DNA of 64,000 bases from Phoronis australis. Taxonomy: Eukaryota; Phoronida; Phoronidae. A model generated the notes under the pieces. That model did not search any database. It had not been told where the DNA came from and saw only the letters and a list, made by a program, of their open reading frames with translations. Position numbers and translations under genes: made by a program. Positions 48,401 to 60,768 of this stretch are shown here, piece after piece (within the stretch, counting starts at the first letter, position 1; every line of letters starts with the position of its first letter). The DNA is taken from the NCBI GenBank assembly GCA_002633005.1, contig NMRA01000068.1, forward strand, positions 633,505 through 697,504. Reading direction: 5' to 3'.

Positions 48401-51400
48401 GTTTGGGACCTGATTGCATGTTGAGTGTTATTTAAACCATTGTAACTGTATTACATTAAACTATTTTGGGAAAGTTTGATGATCAAACCAGCTGAAGACG
48501 TCGAGTCGACATTGACCTACTTTTTGAACTTTCCATGTCAGAAGGCACTGTTGAAGTAGTCCAGGAGGCGAATACGGAAAACAATATCACATGTCTATTG
48601 CACTCGACCGATTCAAGGCGTATAGGATAAAAATGAGCACTTTCTTAGGGAATTAAATTAACGTGGAATATGTTGACTTAGGAATTTATTGGTAATTTGT
48701 CTTATGTTTTTATTATTGGGTAACAATGTCAGGAGTTGAACAGTAGATGTAGGAAATGGTGAATATTTGACAAATGCTTAACTAATTCGAAAGAGTAACA
48801 GGCCTACTAACTTGCGACTTTGCACCTTAGTCCTGCTGTGAGTTGAGCATCACAAAAACTTCCCCGTGGACCATCTTAACAATCTGTCATTAGCCTGCTA
48901 TTTTTTGTTTTCACTTTCAAGTAAGTTGTTAATATTTGCTTCAAGAGACCAGTAACCATAACATGAGAACACACAACATCATGACAAAGAAGCAGTTACA
49001 TAATTTCTTTATCTCACAGAGTTAGCGTAGTTGTGATACTGTGCTTACATATCTAACATTAGCTCCAGGGCATTGGAGGCCACCATTTATTTACTGGTGA
49101 ATTTAAAGAAAGATTGATGTACAGTAGCAGAAATTACTAATTGAAATGCACAATTTGGGACAACACGACTTTTATTGTAATATAAAGACTGACTTCTATT
49201 ACGCACCATAGTTACCTGTCAAGCTAGACCCAACACTTAAATTAGCTGTAGCAAACTTAAGTGCAGCACTTATATTAAGTTAAACATTAGACAGAAATAG
49301 GTAGAAGAAATAATCTCAATGAGATGAACGATTAGGTCAGATTTGTTGTAATGCAAGCTAAGTTGAAACAAAGTTTCCATTTATTTTTGTATGCCCTGTA
49401 CTGGGTGATCTGAGGTTTTCTACCAGCACAATTCACAAACCAGTCAAACGCAAAGAGAAAACAGAGTGCCTTGGGAAAAGGCTTAAAACAACACTGTGAA
49501 AAATAAAATAAAAAAATATTCGATCACTATTTTAATCAAAGATAAATACACTAATTGAAAAATGTCATATATACGACCTCAGAGATTGCTGAACCATTAA
49601 AATACAATTCCATAACTGAGGGCCCACGGCACGATATATAAAAATAACTGAACATTTGAATCAAAGAGAAAAAATTGTCTACCAAATATAGCAGGCCAAT
49701 AAAAACTCACCTGTATGTAGTAATCTCCTCTGTCTCTGCAGTACATCATCAAAAATGCAAAGTCTAAATTTTGCTTTGTCCTCCACCTGTGAAGATTAAG
49801 TAATAAAACTATTCATCGCCATTTATTCAATGCATAAATAACATCATTTCCAGGCTTCTTAGACCTGTGTTTTCTATCAAAAAATCCCAAGTTTTGATTT
49901 AGGCAACATACAGTAAGTTATAAAATTGGCCTTGCTTTGAAGAACTGACCAGTTAGTTATTTCTTAACACAAGCTCATAAAATTTCGCATCACGACCTGA
50001 AATTGTGTGGGTTTGGTCTGAAGAAATTACAAACTGTCAGCAATTCTGAAGCACTGAAGAAATCATTCTGTAATTTAACTAAGGAAAATTTTCAAAACAG
50101 TTTGTCATCTAAATCAAAAATTTTTGTGCTTGAAAGCAGGTTTCTTGCACTTAAAATGCAGTAATAATGTCATATTGTGGTAAACAAATGATTATTGCAT
50201 AGTACTGAGTCTGTGAATTCAAACCCATAATTGCATACTGTGTCAAGGCAATCTCAAATTTAGCTTTCCTTACAAGGATAAGCAGAAAACCACATAGTAT
50301 GATTAACATTTAATATTAAACATTTCTAAGTACAGACGGACAAGGAGAAACCAGACTTGATGTCAGCACTGCACTCATTGTCTAACAATAAAAGCATAAG
50401 TTAAATACCTCTAGATGCATTAAATCATTATGGAAACATGTCGCTCAAGCTTTGCTGCGTCACTTAGTTTTAAATGGGTCATACTCAAAGCAGCAACTAA
50501 CAAATATTCCAGCGAAATGTGAGAAAATCAGTATGACACATTATTTCTGAATATCAAGCTGGGATGTATATTTGGCAAATGGTATTTTCGAACCATAAGT
50601 CATTACAGAAAATAATATACACCCTGGTGTATACGAGTCAGTGCCGAATTTATACCATGAGTGTATCTACACTAAAGCCGTCAATCATTCAAACGGAAAT
50701 TCATAACCAGAACATTCTCCTCAGTAACATAGTGCACTGGGAACTGTTTCTTTAATAAAACATTGTAGAGAAGTGCTTAGCGAATGAAATATTTCCATAA
50801 GTGTCTGGTGTTCACCTTTGCCTAGGGAACATTGTGAGGTTTATAAAAATGCACCTGCATGCTTAAAAGCACAAACACTCTTCAAATATGCACTGACTTC
50901 TTTCCGGAAAATTCTATGTTGTAACAACACATTTTGAAATTACAAATAAAAATCCGACAGTTAGTGGCGCAGGCTTTGAAATTCAGTACCCACAATCAAT
51001 GGATGAAGAATAAACACTTAAATGAAAATACTATGTCCTTAATAATCTGGCAGAGAACAAATATATTCATCTTTTTTGGACAAAATTCAGTTGCTCAACA
51101 ATGGCTATTAAACAAAATGAAAATTTCTCAACTCCTGACCTCATATTTTTTTACTACTAAGTCAGAATACAATAAAAGCAAATGTGCCTGAGTGTGCGAT
51201 TCATTGAACAATATTGTTTGCGAGTAGTTGGACAAAAATACCTGAATGTTATTGAGTAGATGCTGTTTGCATTTGAAACAAACCCCCAGAGACAAGACTT
51301 TATGAAGCAGGTGGCACTGTTAAATACTATTTGTTGACCAAAAACTGGAGTAACGACGATTGTGAGTAGTGTTCAGTTCGACTGTGGGCAAGCTACATAG

Positions 51401-54400
51401 ACCATGATGATGAAAACACTCGCCTTTCAAAATCCCATTTCTTGTCAAACTCATGATTAAACAAGAGCAATGCGAAGCCTTGAAATGTACCGCGAATGGG
51501 GTGCGTCTAGGGTTGCTTATTTGCATCATAAAAATGACGACTAGATGGCGCAAAAATATCCAATACATCCGAAAACGGGAAGTGCCACCACTTCTCTAAC
51601 AAAAAACTATTTACCAAATTTTATAAAAATGTGTCAAGGAACATCAGAGAAATAAAGGAAAACGGAAAAAAAGTGAAATTGCCACTTGGGGGCACAGTGT
51701 TCCTTGGATCTGCCTAAAATTCATCGCTGTCTGTTGTTAGCTTCATATAGATAAACTAACTAAACAAGAGCAACGCAGAGCGTTGAAATCCGCCCACAAT
51801 TGCACCGCATACGGTATCCTTCTAGGGTTGTTGATTGGTACCATAAAGTGGCCAGTAGAGGGCATATATGTAGTATGTTGTACTTTGCAAAATGGAAAGG
51901 CATGGTCATTGTCTCCTCAATAGGCTAGGGGCAAAATGTGAGTAATCTTCATAATACAAGCACATCCTATACACCAATTGCTTAAAGCACCACAGAAACA
52001 TAGAATTAAAAACAAATTTACCAACATAGGAGATTAGCACAGCATTAGAATGCCAGAAACAAATTTCTACTTGGAACTTTTCCTTCATAGTCACGAAGTA
52101 ACACAAAGTACACACCTGAAGAAAATACAGAGGTCAATGTAAAATACTAAAATTGCCACTAGAGGCAAATACTAAAATTGCCACTAGAGGAATACCGGTA
52201 GTCAGAATCATCCTAAAGTCGTCATCGTCCGTTGTCAACATCACATAAATACACTTGCTAAATTTAGTAAAGATCCTGCAAACGGTTTGGGAGATACAGC
52301 CATGGGCGCAAAAAAAAACAAAACTACCACTAGGAGGCGCCACAGTAGTCCAAATCATCTGAAAATCATTGTCANNNNNNNNNNNNNNNNNNNNNNNNNN
52401 NNNNNNNNNNNNNNNNNNNNNNNNNNNNNNNNNNNNNNNNNNNNNNNNNNNNNNNNNNNNNNNNNNNNNNNNNNNNNNNNNNNNNNNNNNNNNNNNNNNN
52501 NNNNNNNNNNNNNNNNNNNNNNNNNNNNNNNNNNNNNNNNNNNNNNNNNNNNNNNNNNNNNNNNNNNNNNNNNNNNNNNNNNNATACATGCCAATTTTCA
52601 CAATCATCCTTTGAGCGGTTTGGTTGATAGAGGGGTGGACGCACAAAAACAGACTCGAAAACACTAAAAAATGGCCACTAAGTGGCGCAAACTATGTTGA
52701 ATCCATCTGAAAACGGCAGGATAGCGTCATCTCACTACTAGGTGCCTACATACCAAATTTCATGAAAATCCGTTCAGGACTTTTGAAGATACAAAGGTAA
52801 GCGTAAAAAACTAAAATTGCCACTTGGGGGCACACCGGTAGTCGGATCCGTCTGAAAGTTCGCACATGCCGTCCCATTCATGAATGAACATATGTGCCAA
52901 ATTTCATGAACGTATGTCAAAGGGTTTTGGAGATAGAGCAGCGGACGCCGGACGCCAGACGACGGACGCCGCCCGGACGGACGGACGGATGGACGGACGG
53001 AGATGACGGCATAATGCGTCCACATATAAATATGTGGGCGCATAATAAAATTTAATAAAGGTTGTGCAGTGGGTTTAGGAGATCACCTATGGGAGCAAAA
53101 CAAAACTACCACTAGGAGACACCTTGGCAGTCGAAGTCATCGCCAACCGACCTCTTCACACTGAGCAATTTCCAAATCATCCTAAGAATGGATTGGTTGA
53201 TAGAGGGTGGACTCAAAAACAGCAAAAATGGCCACGATTTCATCCGAAAACCGGAGGATAGCGTCATCTCACCAATAGATGCCTATATTCCAAATTTTAT
53301 GAAAATCCGTTAAGGACCTTTGAAGATAAAGGTAAATGTAAAAAATTAAAATTGCCACTAGGGGGTATACCAATAGTGAGATGCATCCGAAAGTCGTGGT
53401 CGTTCGCTGTCAACATCATATAAACAAACTTGCTAAATTTAGTAAAGATCCTGCAAACAGTTTAGGAGATGCAGCTATGTGCGCAGAAAAAAACAAAACT
53501 GCCACTAGGAAGCACCACAATAGTCGAAGTCATCGGAAAATCATAATGAGCCATCCTCTTCATAGTAAGAACATGCATGCCAATTTTCACAATCATCCTT
53601 ATAGCGGTTTGGTTGATAGAGGGGTGGACGCCTACAAACATACTCGTAAACAGTAAAAATGGCCACTAGGTGGTGCAAACTACGTCAAATCCATCCGAAA
53701 GCAGGATGATAGCGTCATTTCCCTAATAGATGGCTATATGCCAAATTTTATATGAAAATGTGTTGAGGGCCTTTGAAAATACAGAGGTAAACATAAAAAC
53801 TAAAATTGCCACTAGGGGGCACACCGGTAGTCAGATCTGTCCGAAAGCTCACTCGTGCTGTCCCATCCAAGAAAGGAGCATTGTGCAAAATTTCATGTAC
53901 ATATGTCAAACAGTTTTGGAGATAGAGCAGCGGATGCCATACGGACGAAAGTTAACAGGTATTAAAATGATGAACGTAAAAATTTTTCTGTAAAACAGTA
54001 TTAAAATGATGAACATAAAAATTTTTCTGTAAAACATGAATAAGCACTGCAGCAGTGAGCAAGTGCAGAACAAGCCAGTACTATTGTGCAGCACTGTAGT
54101 TAAATACCGCAGAATCTGAGAATGCGTCGTGGTATTTCAGGATGGGGCTATTTCCAGACCACACCATTCACTAAAACCTTTCCTGTGAAACCATTCTACA
54201 TCCCTCATCCAATAGTAGTAATAATTCGTTGAGGTAATGGTGGAATTAACAGGCTCAAGTAATGCCTGGTTAAACTGTCCACATAATACCTTGTATTAGC
54301 CAGAATACATTACCCACTAGACACAGTCAGCTCCAAGTGCTAGAGTAGACAGAGTTATATGCCACAAAATTAATGAAAATATACTCAGCTTATTGATCAT

Positions 54401-57400
54401 GTCTGCAGAAAAATGAATTTTGCGCCATGAGGTGGTAAGGCAAATGTCTCATTTGTTGGCATTTATTAACCTGATTAGCACAAATCCTTACAGTACGCAA
54501 GAGAGGTGACCTAAGTGCTCAGCCGTTTACCTTCAATAGTCAATGAAAATTCGTTGTTGCGTCACATGACAACAATACATCTCTCGTTTGCTGACTCATT
54601 GTAATCATTTGCCCTACATTTACGCTGTTAACTATGAATGTGACAGGTTACCAAGCACTTTACTTGCATCAAGTTATGAGCTGAACTAAAGTTCACTTGA
54701 GGACAGCTCAGCTTGATGCTGCTCTTTTGTACCAGCTCTATTACTAATTATAAACAACTCACTACACACAAGCCCCATATCTAATATTCTGTAATTAAAT
54801 AAAATAATACTCTCAGGAACAGACCTCTAATAAAATAGAGCTGATATCCTCATACCTCGTCATGTACTTATGGCTGAAGAAACTAAATGACAAGTCTCTT
54901 TTTTAGCATTTTGGTTTCACATGGCTTATTGTAACAACAAAAACAAGAGGACCAAAGCAACTTAGAAGTTGGATTCAAATCTCAACCTGGTCATTTCTGA
55001 CAATCATTACCACATACTTCACTCTATCCTTTGAGTCCCCAAAGTTTTCCTTCAGGTTGTTGAGATCAGGATAAAAGTCTGCCGGAGGTGCTATCACTTC
55101 TAATATGCCTTCTGCTAAAGCACCTTTGAAGCTGGAAAAGAGAGTGATAATTAACGACCAACGTCATCACTTCAAAATGGGCACCATTCAACTGTGTGAT
55201 ACTTTCCAATGCCCACACAAATAGCTGCCACATTTTTTACAGTCCCCTCCCCTAAAAAGTGCTTTAAAGTTAATGACCGAAACCTTTTTTTTATAATGTT
55301 TATTACGAAATTTTCGATACAATGAATATACATAACCCAGAAAGTGCCAAGAGGCATTATATCTGGGTTAAAAAAGTACAAAGCAATCTATATACAATTA
55401 TTTTACACAAATACATAAAAAAGAAATCTGTATACAATTATTGTTAAGATTACAATGACATATGATTACGAAAGTAAATAAATCATTTTCATACACATCT
55501 ATACAATTCTATCCACTCACACAAAGAGATTTAATATAAATTATAAAGAAATTTTGATACTGTTTCGAATAAAACCTTATTTTCATTTGGGTTGAGTTCT
55601 TGATTTCCATATAGAAAAAAATTAATTTTGTTGTACACTAATTGCGGAATTTGCGAAACCTTTAAAAATGTGCACATCACCCATTAGTCTCCCGTCGCTT
55701 GTGTCTGACTACTAAGTGCACATGGGTTAAAGAAAACAGGCCTACCTCTAGGTGAGTATTATTGACGTTACTACTCATTAAAATTATTTCCAAATTAAAG
55801 TGTCAAGTTGGTTAACAGTAACAATTATTTAAGGTGATATTGTCGCCAATATTGTCTTCTTCATTTTCATCCAACCTCACCCAATGAAAACTTGAATGAA
55901 GACCTCGAGTACTTGAGTGAGCACAGCATCCTATATGACTGATATTGAAATGTTCAAACAGTTCTTTTAAGGACTTTTAAGTACAGCTCAGACTCACACA
56001 TATAATCAATGCCACTATTAAAGGCCACACTTCCCAAAAGAACTGGTCACTAATTGTACTATAACCAGACAGATGCTAGACCAGTTAGTTCACTGTAATG
56101 GCACATTTTTAGTCATAACAAAATTACTACATTTAATAATTACCAAAAACAATAACGTTGAAAAGGTACTTACTGCAGTAATGCAAATCAAAATAACTTA
56201 ATTAATTTCTGGACTTATTGAATACTAATGATAACGTAGCGTCCCCATCTCGGAGACTTCTACAGACCATCTGAAGCCAAAGTGCAGGCGTGTCAGCTTT
56301 GGCAGAGATTGTTGTCACGCGAGTTGTGGCACAATTTCTTTGGTTGGTGACATCATGCACCATTCCACACAGCTGACTGGTTATGTCTTATTCCTCCGTG
56401 TTTGTTGAGGCTGGGGGACTCAATTCTCTATTGAATCACTTCTCTCACACCATGAGAAAACCAAGCATCCTCAGTATCAAGGATCACCACATTTTTCATA
56501 GAAAAATCATGGTCTGATACGCAAAGGTGACTAAACACTGCTGAGTCATAGTTATCTCCATTAGGTAGGGTGACGGTGATGATAAACCCTACTTTTAAGA
56601 GCCTGTTTTGTTTCCCCAACATGGAACTGTATATTCTTTGTTCCCACACCTTATCCCATTTTTGACATTACAATGTTTTTCCTACGGTAGTTTGTCTTTC
56701 ACATTTAACTATTAGTAATTAACTCCAAAGAGAGTTAATTGGTTTGAATGCTGTGGACATTTCATGTTAGTGGTGTTTTTTCACCCGCTCCGAAATACTA
56801 GGGATTAGTCACGTGAGCCATCACTTTGGCTTCAGACGATCTGTAGAAGTCTTTAAGATGGGGACGCTACGTTATCATTAGTATACAGCAAGTCCAGAAA
56901 TTGATTCATTTTGATTTGCAAAATGACACAACTTGATAAGTAACATACACTCAATTATACTTACTGCAGTCATATGAACTTCGCATAATTTACATACAAA
57001 TGTGGTTTTGTGTTTCAGTTGGAAAACCAACCCGAATCCCTCACCCTTTGGAGTCAGAGCTGGTTTTCACTAGCTTAATATGCAAAATCTATTGCACTTC
57101 CTGTATCACAGTCAAAATTATGACAGAAACAGTTCCACAAAAGGAAGATGTTTCTTAACGTTGAAATACTTTCTTTCATTCTTCTAGGAAGTAAAGAAGG
57201 TACCAGAATTTCCCATCTGAATACCTTAACCGAAAGCCGAGTTATGCATTGGAAGGCAGTGGCGCCTCCTCAAGGAATTCTACAGAAAAATATTGGATCT
57301 GCTGTCTATGGTCTATGATATAATCAAAGAGCTTCGTTTAGATATTTAAATGCAACAATAAGATTACAACAATTGAACAATTACCATGAAGACTATCTAG

Positions 57401-60309
57401 TGGCAAACGTTAAATATTTGTCATTAAGAGAATTTCCTCACATTTTCTAGCAACATTTGACACCAATGTGCCCAAATTAGACTAACTGCATGTACACGTA
57501 GTTACTTACTTTGTTTGCAGTTTGGCAGCCACTTGTTTGACATAGTCTAGGTCCCAAGGCTGAAAAGTCAAACAGAGAATTTCTATCAAAATTAATATTT
57601 ATTGCAACATAGTGTAAAATATAACACAATGTCCACAGGATTGAAAATACAACCAATCCATCAATTTCTCCTTATTAACAATGTTGCTACTAATAACAAT
57701 AAAACAGCTGTAGTAATAATAAAAATTAAAACAACAAAAATCAAAATAAAACATTTAGTGACCTTTACCTGACCAATGAAACCTCAGATTTTGTTTGGAA
57801 ACCAGGTAAAAATCCCAAGTACACATGTGAGCACACGCTCAAAATACTACAAGAAGTAAAACAGACAAGAGTTGTAATTGTTCGGCAAAAACTACACGAC
57901 TCATGCATAGATAATGTATCTTGATCATCTGTTTTCCTATTAGGAGGGAGCTGAGCCTGTGCAGAAATTGGTAAGCAAGCAGACAGTATACTCCTAATTT
58001 TCCATTTTACTAAATAACAAGTAGTGGAGGCTAAGCCTTTCCCAACCCTGCAGACAGGGTTTCCTTGTTTTGGTGAGCTCCTTTCCCATTTGGCAACCTG
58101 GGAATCTGCTAGGGCGCATTTGGCGAGACACCAAGATCAGTATAACTAGTTTTATAAAATGTCATTTAAATATTATTCAATCAAGATTTTCTCACCACCT
58201 TTATGTCCCCATAAGTTGCTATATATTATTCTCAGTTTAATAATAACCATTTCAGTGTTCATCTATTATTTTATAATTATTATCTGAAAATTATGAACAT
58301 GTCAATTCCCACATTTTAAAACCAACACCTACATTTCTGTCAGTATTTCTCCCTAATTATTTGTTATTACAACCGTGAGGAAGGGAACAATAACTTATCA
58401 ACTTGAAGAATAACAAACATCTGACACATAAATATCTAGCATAGTGAAAGCACAAAAGCAAATAGTCCCATGACCTAATGTCCAAACTAAGACATCTGAA
58501 AGAAACTTTGAATGTCTTAAATAGAAATCGTGCCGTCGAATATGAGAGAAACATTGATATAAGCTCAAATAAAAGCTTACAGTGATGGTAAAAAAATATA
58601 TGAACAAGTTGGTGTGGGTTTAAGACTGATATACCACCAACTGAAAAATCTCTTTATCTCGGAGAAAATTGTTGTTTTCCAAGCAGAGGCCTTTGTAATT
58701 TCAAGAATAAGGAATTGGTTATTAAAATGATGGTAAACATCTTGGACTAACAGAAATGAGTGTAGCAGAACAAAGGAGGTGGTGAGCTGGGTAACTCCTA
58801 GCCTTACTACCAAGCTTTTGAGTATGACTAGGTGTTAACGCATTTAAATGCAGCTGAAACAGGCCATTGTAACCTGCAAAAACATAAAAAAACAACAGGT
58901 TTGAGCAACAGATTCCTGCTGCCCGAAATGCTGGATGGAAATTGAAACAGAACACCATGTCAGATGGTGTTTCACTAACCAAAGCATTAGAAAAGACTGC
59001 GTTGGAAGTAAAGCAGTTTTAGTGAAAACTGTCATTATACCTAAGAAAAACATTAAAACACTTGGCAAAATTCCTCAAGCTGGCTGGTAGACTTCCTGAG
59101 TAACAGCAGTGAAATTAAAGCACAGAGTTCGTGGCAGTGGGCCTATAGAAGGCCTAAGTAACGGGTCCGCCTTTCTGTTTTGTGGACTTTAATTCATATA
59201 ATTCCTACACCACTGTTCCATTATTATAAACATTATTAATGTCAAATTCTGTAAGATGAACCGAGCTGACAAGGACAATACACCGTGTCTTCCTTACGTA
59301 AAAATTTTGTGTCATTGGACTTTTTCGTGTGAATCGTTTTAATATCCAAGTGCCACAGCTTCACCAATAGTTCTGAGCAGGCACGACTTTTCCCCAAACA
59401 TGTCACTCAAACTAGATCGAAGAGTAGCCAAAGATATACACCATGCCTGCCTAAGCCACAGTGTGGATCCAGAGACTTTGAAAGGGGGTCAGTGTGTGAT
59501 GAATCACGGCCGATGGATCATCTGCATTATAGGGAATGCGGAAACGGTGGACATTTCTTGGTAGGATAAGAATGCTCACTTTTACAAGACAAGAAGAATT
59601 CAGATCACTCACATCTACACGTTGCTAACTGAGATGAGAAGTGGTTCCTAGATTTAGAAAAAATGGCATTTAGGTATTGCTCAAGACCATGCTCTGCGCA
59701 TAAAATAACCGGTCATAACAAGACCATAACAAGGCCAACTTGTGGAGCCTAGTCTTAAACATTAACAACCTGTCACTTCTTTCCATATGCAGAACACATC
59801 TCATCAGGACTCATCTCATTAAGATATGGTAAGGAAGAATTTGAGACCAATTTCATAACCACAGTAAGTGGTCTAAATCAAGTTTGTTTTATGATGGAAC
59901 AGGACATTATTGGCGCAGCTTCACAAATGTCATACTTTGAAGCAAATCAAGGATACGGCAATTCCACCATTTTGATATACGCTATTAACCAAAACAAAAT
60001 GAGTCATTTCCTCAATTGCAGATTTTTGTATTTTTTTCATTTAGAAATCAACATAGTTAGTCTCCACAAAATACTCAAAATGTATTTAGTATTTATATAT
60101 TAAACAAAAAACGATGCGCGGTGAACAATTTTGAATATTTAAAAGCTTTTTTCAGTGAAATTCAAAACAACTTGCCTCAGCCACGATGACGACAATGAGT
60201 GCATCACGACCTTCTTCTGTGTTGACGTTCTCCAACAGTGATCTGATAGTGTCGACCAAGTACTCCTGCTTCGACCTTTTGATGGTGGGAACACCAAACA
60301 CCAGGCTTA
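42237..60309 (-). CDS. MGAT4: MGAT4A/B-like N-acetylglucosaminyltransferase (GnT-IV), nine exons, partial
   Basis: Exons read from high to low: 60309-60176, 57559-57510, 55131-55018, 49786-49711, 47573-47459, 47052-46922, 46114-46007, 44749-44556, 42498-42237. They total 1184 nt, two leading bases plus 394 codons, all in frame. Known GnT-IV is a Golgi type II membrane glycosyltransferase that adds GlcNAc beta-1,4 to the alpha-1,3 mannose arm of N-glycans. Visible signatures are [24 protein letters not shown], the metal-site region [54 protein letters not shown], and a C-terminal region matching the lectin-like domain of GnT-IVa. Vertebrate proteins are about 535-548 residues, so the cytoplasmic, transmembrane and stem exons lie right of the window. 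The extended C-terminus fits A/B better than C; which paralogue is unresolved. Confidence 0.92.
43141..43390. repeat. minisatellite, five 50-bp units
   Basis: Five head-to-tail copies start at 43141, 43191, 43241, 43291 and 43341. Unit 3 ends atcc, unit 5 has cctacat and ends atct; otherwise the copies are identical. It lies in the MGAT4 intron 42499-44555. Confidence 0.95.
44556..44749 (-). CDS. MGAT4: MGAT4 exon 8 of window
   Basis: Acceptor ttttctag and donor gtaggt bound 64 codons plus two bases. It begins DKDFGK and contains [21 protein letters not shown] and [15 protein letters not shown]. This is the linker and start of the C-terminal lectin-like domain of MGAT4A/B. Confidence 0.94.
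45278..45930. repeat. 46-bp minisatellite interrupted by a LINE fragment
   Basis: Units of aagctgtggacttaacatgt then gtctacttctgycattactac occur before (45278-45345) and after (45789-45930) an inserted 443-bp segment. They lie in the MGAT4 intron 44750-46006. Confidence 0.85.
45346..45788 (+). mobile_element. 5'-truncated non-LTR retrotransposon (LINE) 3' end
   Basis: It encodes 111 residues ending at 45681, with [18 protein letters not shown] and a zinc-knuckle-like [18 protein letters not shown] (C-x2-C-x8-H-x4-C), typical of the region after RNase H at the end of ORF2 in I/R1/jockey-like LINEs. It is flanked by a 13-bp direct repeat TTAACATGTATCT (45333-45345 and 45789-45801). It is antisense to MGAT4 and lacks reverse transcriptase and endonuclease, so it cannot move by itself. 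Confidence 0.75.
46007..46114 (-). CDS. MGAT4: MGAT4 exon 7 of window
   Basis: This is a 36-codon exon between acceptor tctacag and donor gtaagg. It encodes [14 protein letters not shown] then [20 protein letters not shown], the conserved end of the catalytic domain (FxPSLFQHxGxHSSL). Confidence 0.95.
46922..47052 (-). CDS. MGAT4: MGAT4 exon 6 of window
   Basis: Acceptor tttttag and donor gtaagt bound 43 codons containing [18 protein letters not shown] and [20 protein letters not shown]. The PIDWLLDHI and CNPEKD motifs are diagnostic for MGAT4. Confidence 0.95.
47459..47573 (-). CDS. MGAT4: MGAT4 exon 5 of window (LEDD metal site)
   Basis: Acceptor tttcag is followed by [19 protein letters not shown], then [14 protein letters not shown], and one base before donor gtgaaa. 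The Glu-Asp-Asp triplet at residues 2-4 of the exon corresponds to the DxD-type Mn/UDP-GlcNAc site of the family. Confidence 0.95.
47574..49710. other. MGAT4 intron without recognised features
   Basis: The 2.1-kb intron holds only chance ORFs, the longest 128 codons at 47874-48260, of low complexity and no homology that I can see. Confidence 0.5.
49711..49786 (-). CDS. MGAT4: MGAT4 exon 4 of window
   Basis: Acceptor cttcacag and donor gtgagt bound [16 protein letters not shown] then RDRGDYYIQ, 25 codons plus one base. [15 protein letters not shown] immediately precedes the metal-binding acidic motif, which starts the next exon. Confidence 0.95.
51463..53048 (-). mobile_element. family-1 repeat, copy H, spanning the assembly gap
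   Basis: The reverse-oriented copy sits in the MGAT4 intron between 49786 and 55018. It has two right termini (aaacaagagcaatgcgaag at 51464, aaacaagagcaacgcagag at 51766) and one left hairpin at 53020-53045, so it is a composite of two copies. The N run at 52375-52583 falls inside, probably because repeats could not be assembled. Confidence 0.7.
52375..52583. other. assembly gap (209 N)
   Basis: The sequence is unknown here. The flanks are family-1 modules on the same strand. No exon is expected, because the flanking MGAT4 exons already join in frame. Confidence 1.
53050..53955 (-). mobile_element. family-1 repeat, copy I (partial)
   Basis: It abuts copy H in the same orientation, with modules carrying ccactaggtggtgc (53663) and ccactagggggcac (53809). 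It lacks the right terminus, and the left hairpin end is replaced by an unrelated AT-rich duplication near 53960-54035. Confidence 0.65.
55018..55131 (-). CDS. MGAT4: MGAT4 exon 3 of window
   Basis: Acceptor cttttccag and donor gtatgt bound [19 protein letters not shown] then [19 protein letters not shown]. LEVIxPP and YPDLxxLKExFGDSK are near-invariant MGAT4 motifs. The donor was fixed by the need to join AA to the G of the next exon, giving [11 protein letters not shown]. Confidence 0.93.
55286..55560 (-). mobile_element. probable 3' end of a retroelement
   Basis: On the minus strand AACCCAGA and TCTGGGTT form a hairpin (arms at 55337-55344 and 55365-55372), followed by gtaataaacattataaaaaa, i.e. 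an AATAAA signal and short A run ending at 55286. This looks like the 3' terminus of a LINE or processed transcript. No protein homology was seen. Confidence 0.4.
56180..56925. mobile_element. remnant with ~105-bp inverted repeats, Penelope-like
   Basis: About 105 bp at 56180-56284 (including tactaatgataacgtagcg) are inverted at 56823-56925 with modest divergence. Between them, minus-strand ORF 56649-56428 (73 codons) contains [21 protein letters not shown], resembling the WFxRGVxEAI motif at the end of the GIY-YIG endonuclease of Penelope-like elements. Such elements often carry inverted terminal copies. Reverse transcriptase is absent. It lies in the MGAT4 intron 55132-57509. Confidence 0.5.
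56428..56649 (-). pseudogene. retroelement ORF fragment with [10 protein letters not shown] motif
   Basis: This 73-codon fragment reads through [17 protein letters not shown] and ends with [13 protein letters not shown] then a stop. The motif recalls the C-terminal part of Penelope-type GIY-YIG proteins. It lies inside the inverted-repeat element 56180-56925. Assigned by recalled motif only. Confidence 0.4.
57510..57559 (-). CDS. MGAT4: MGAT4 exon 2 of window
   Basis: This is a 50-nt exon between acceptor acttttcag and donor gtaagt, encoding [16 protein letters not shown] plus two bases. It aligns with the DIDYV segment of vertebrate MGAT4 and bridges the flanking exons in frame. Confidence 0.85.
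57560..60175. other. MGAT4 intron (GC donor), few features
   Basis: Overlapping hydrophobic ORFs at 58357-59068 on the minus strand have no recognised motif. A fragment of the 9564-9793 repeat family lies near 59838-59882. Confidence 0.45.
60176..60309 (-). CDS. MGAT4: MGAT4 exon 1 of window
   Basis: Acceptor gttgtag is followed by two bases and 44 codons, [20 protein letters not shown] through [12 protein letters not shown], the N-terminal beta-strand region of the catalytic domain. The donor is gcaagt, a GC donor: no in-frame GT alternative gives the observed join to PWDLDYV. Confidence 0.9.
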
Positions 60310-60768
60310 CTACAACATGATTAGTCAAACTATGTTCAGAAGCTCCTTAAAACTGTCAAGATGTATAACTTCTCAGCTACCCTAAAAGGTTCCCTTTTTA
60401 TAATGGACAATGTTGCAATCACGATTAAAGTTTTACGCAGGAAAACAATTAACAACATACAAATATGGAGTGATAAGGGAATGATATCAGGTCACATGGA
60501 GCGAAAAACACCAATATTGCCCAAGGATAGAGTTTAATGGCAGTAATGCTAATATTGCCCGAGGACAGAGTTTAATGGTAATACTGCTCCCCCAAAGTCT
60601 ATATAACTTGATACGTCTGAAGAATTGGTCTTTATGTTTCTATGCCGTTATCATTAGCACAATGTCAACTTTTTAAAGTCAAATTTTCATTTTTACATTC
60701 ACAACAAAACACCACCACGGTCAATTTTAATGAACCCTTTTGAAATGAAAACTTCACAATTTAACTAA

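Noticed and set aside
58357-59068. Cluster of overlapping hydrophobic minus-strand ORFs in an MGAT4 intron
   Set aside because: Several frames are open at once in AT-rich DNA; none has a motif, and MGAT4 exons join in frame without them.
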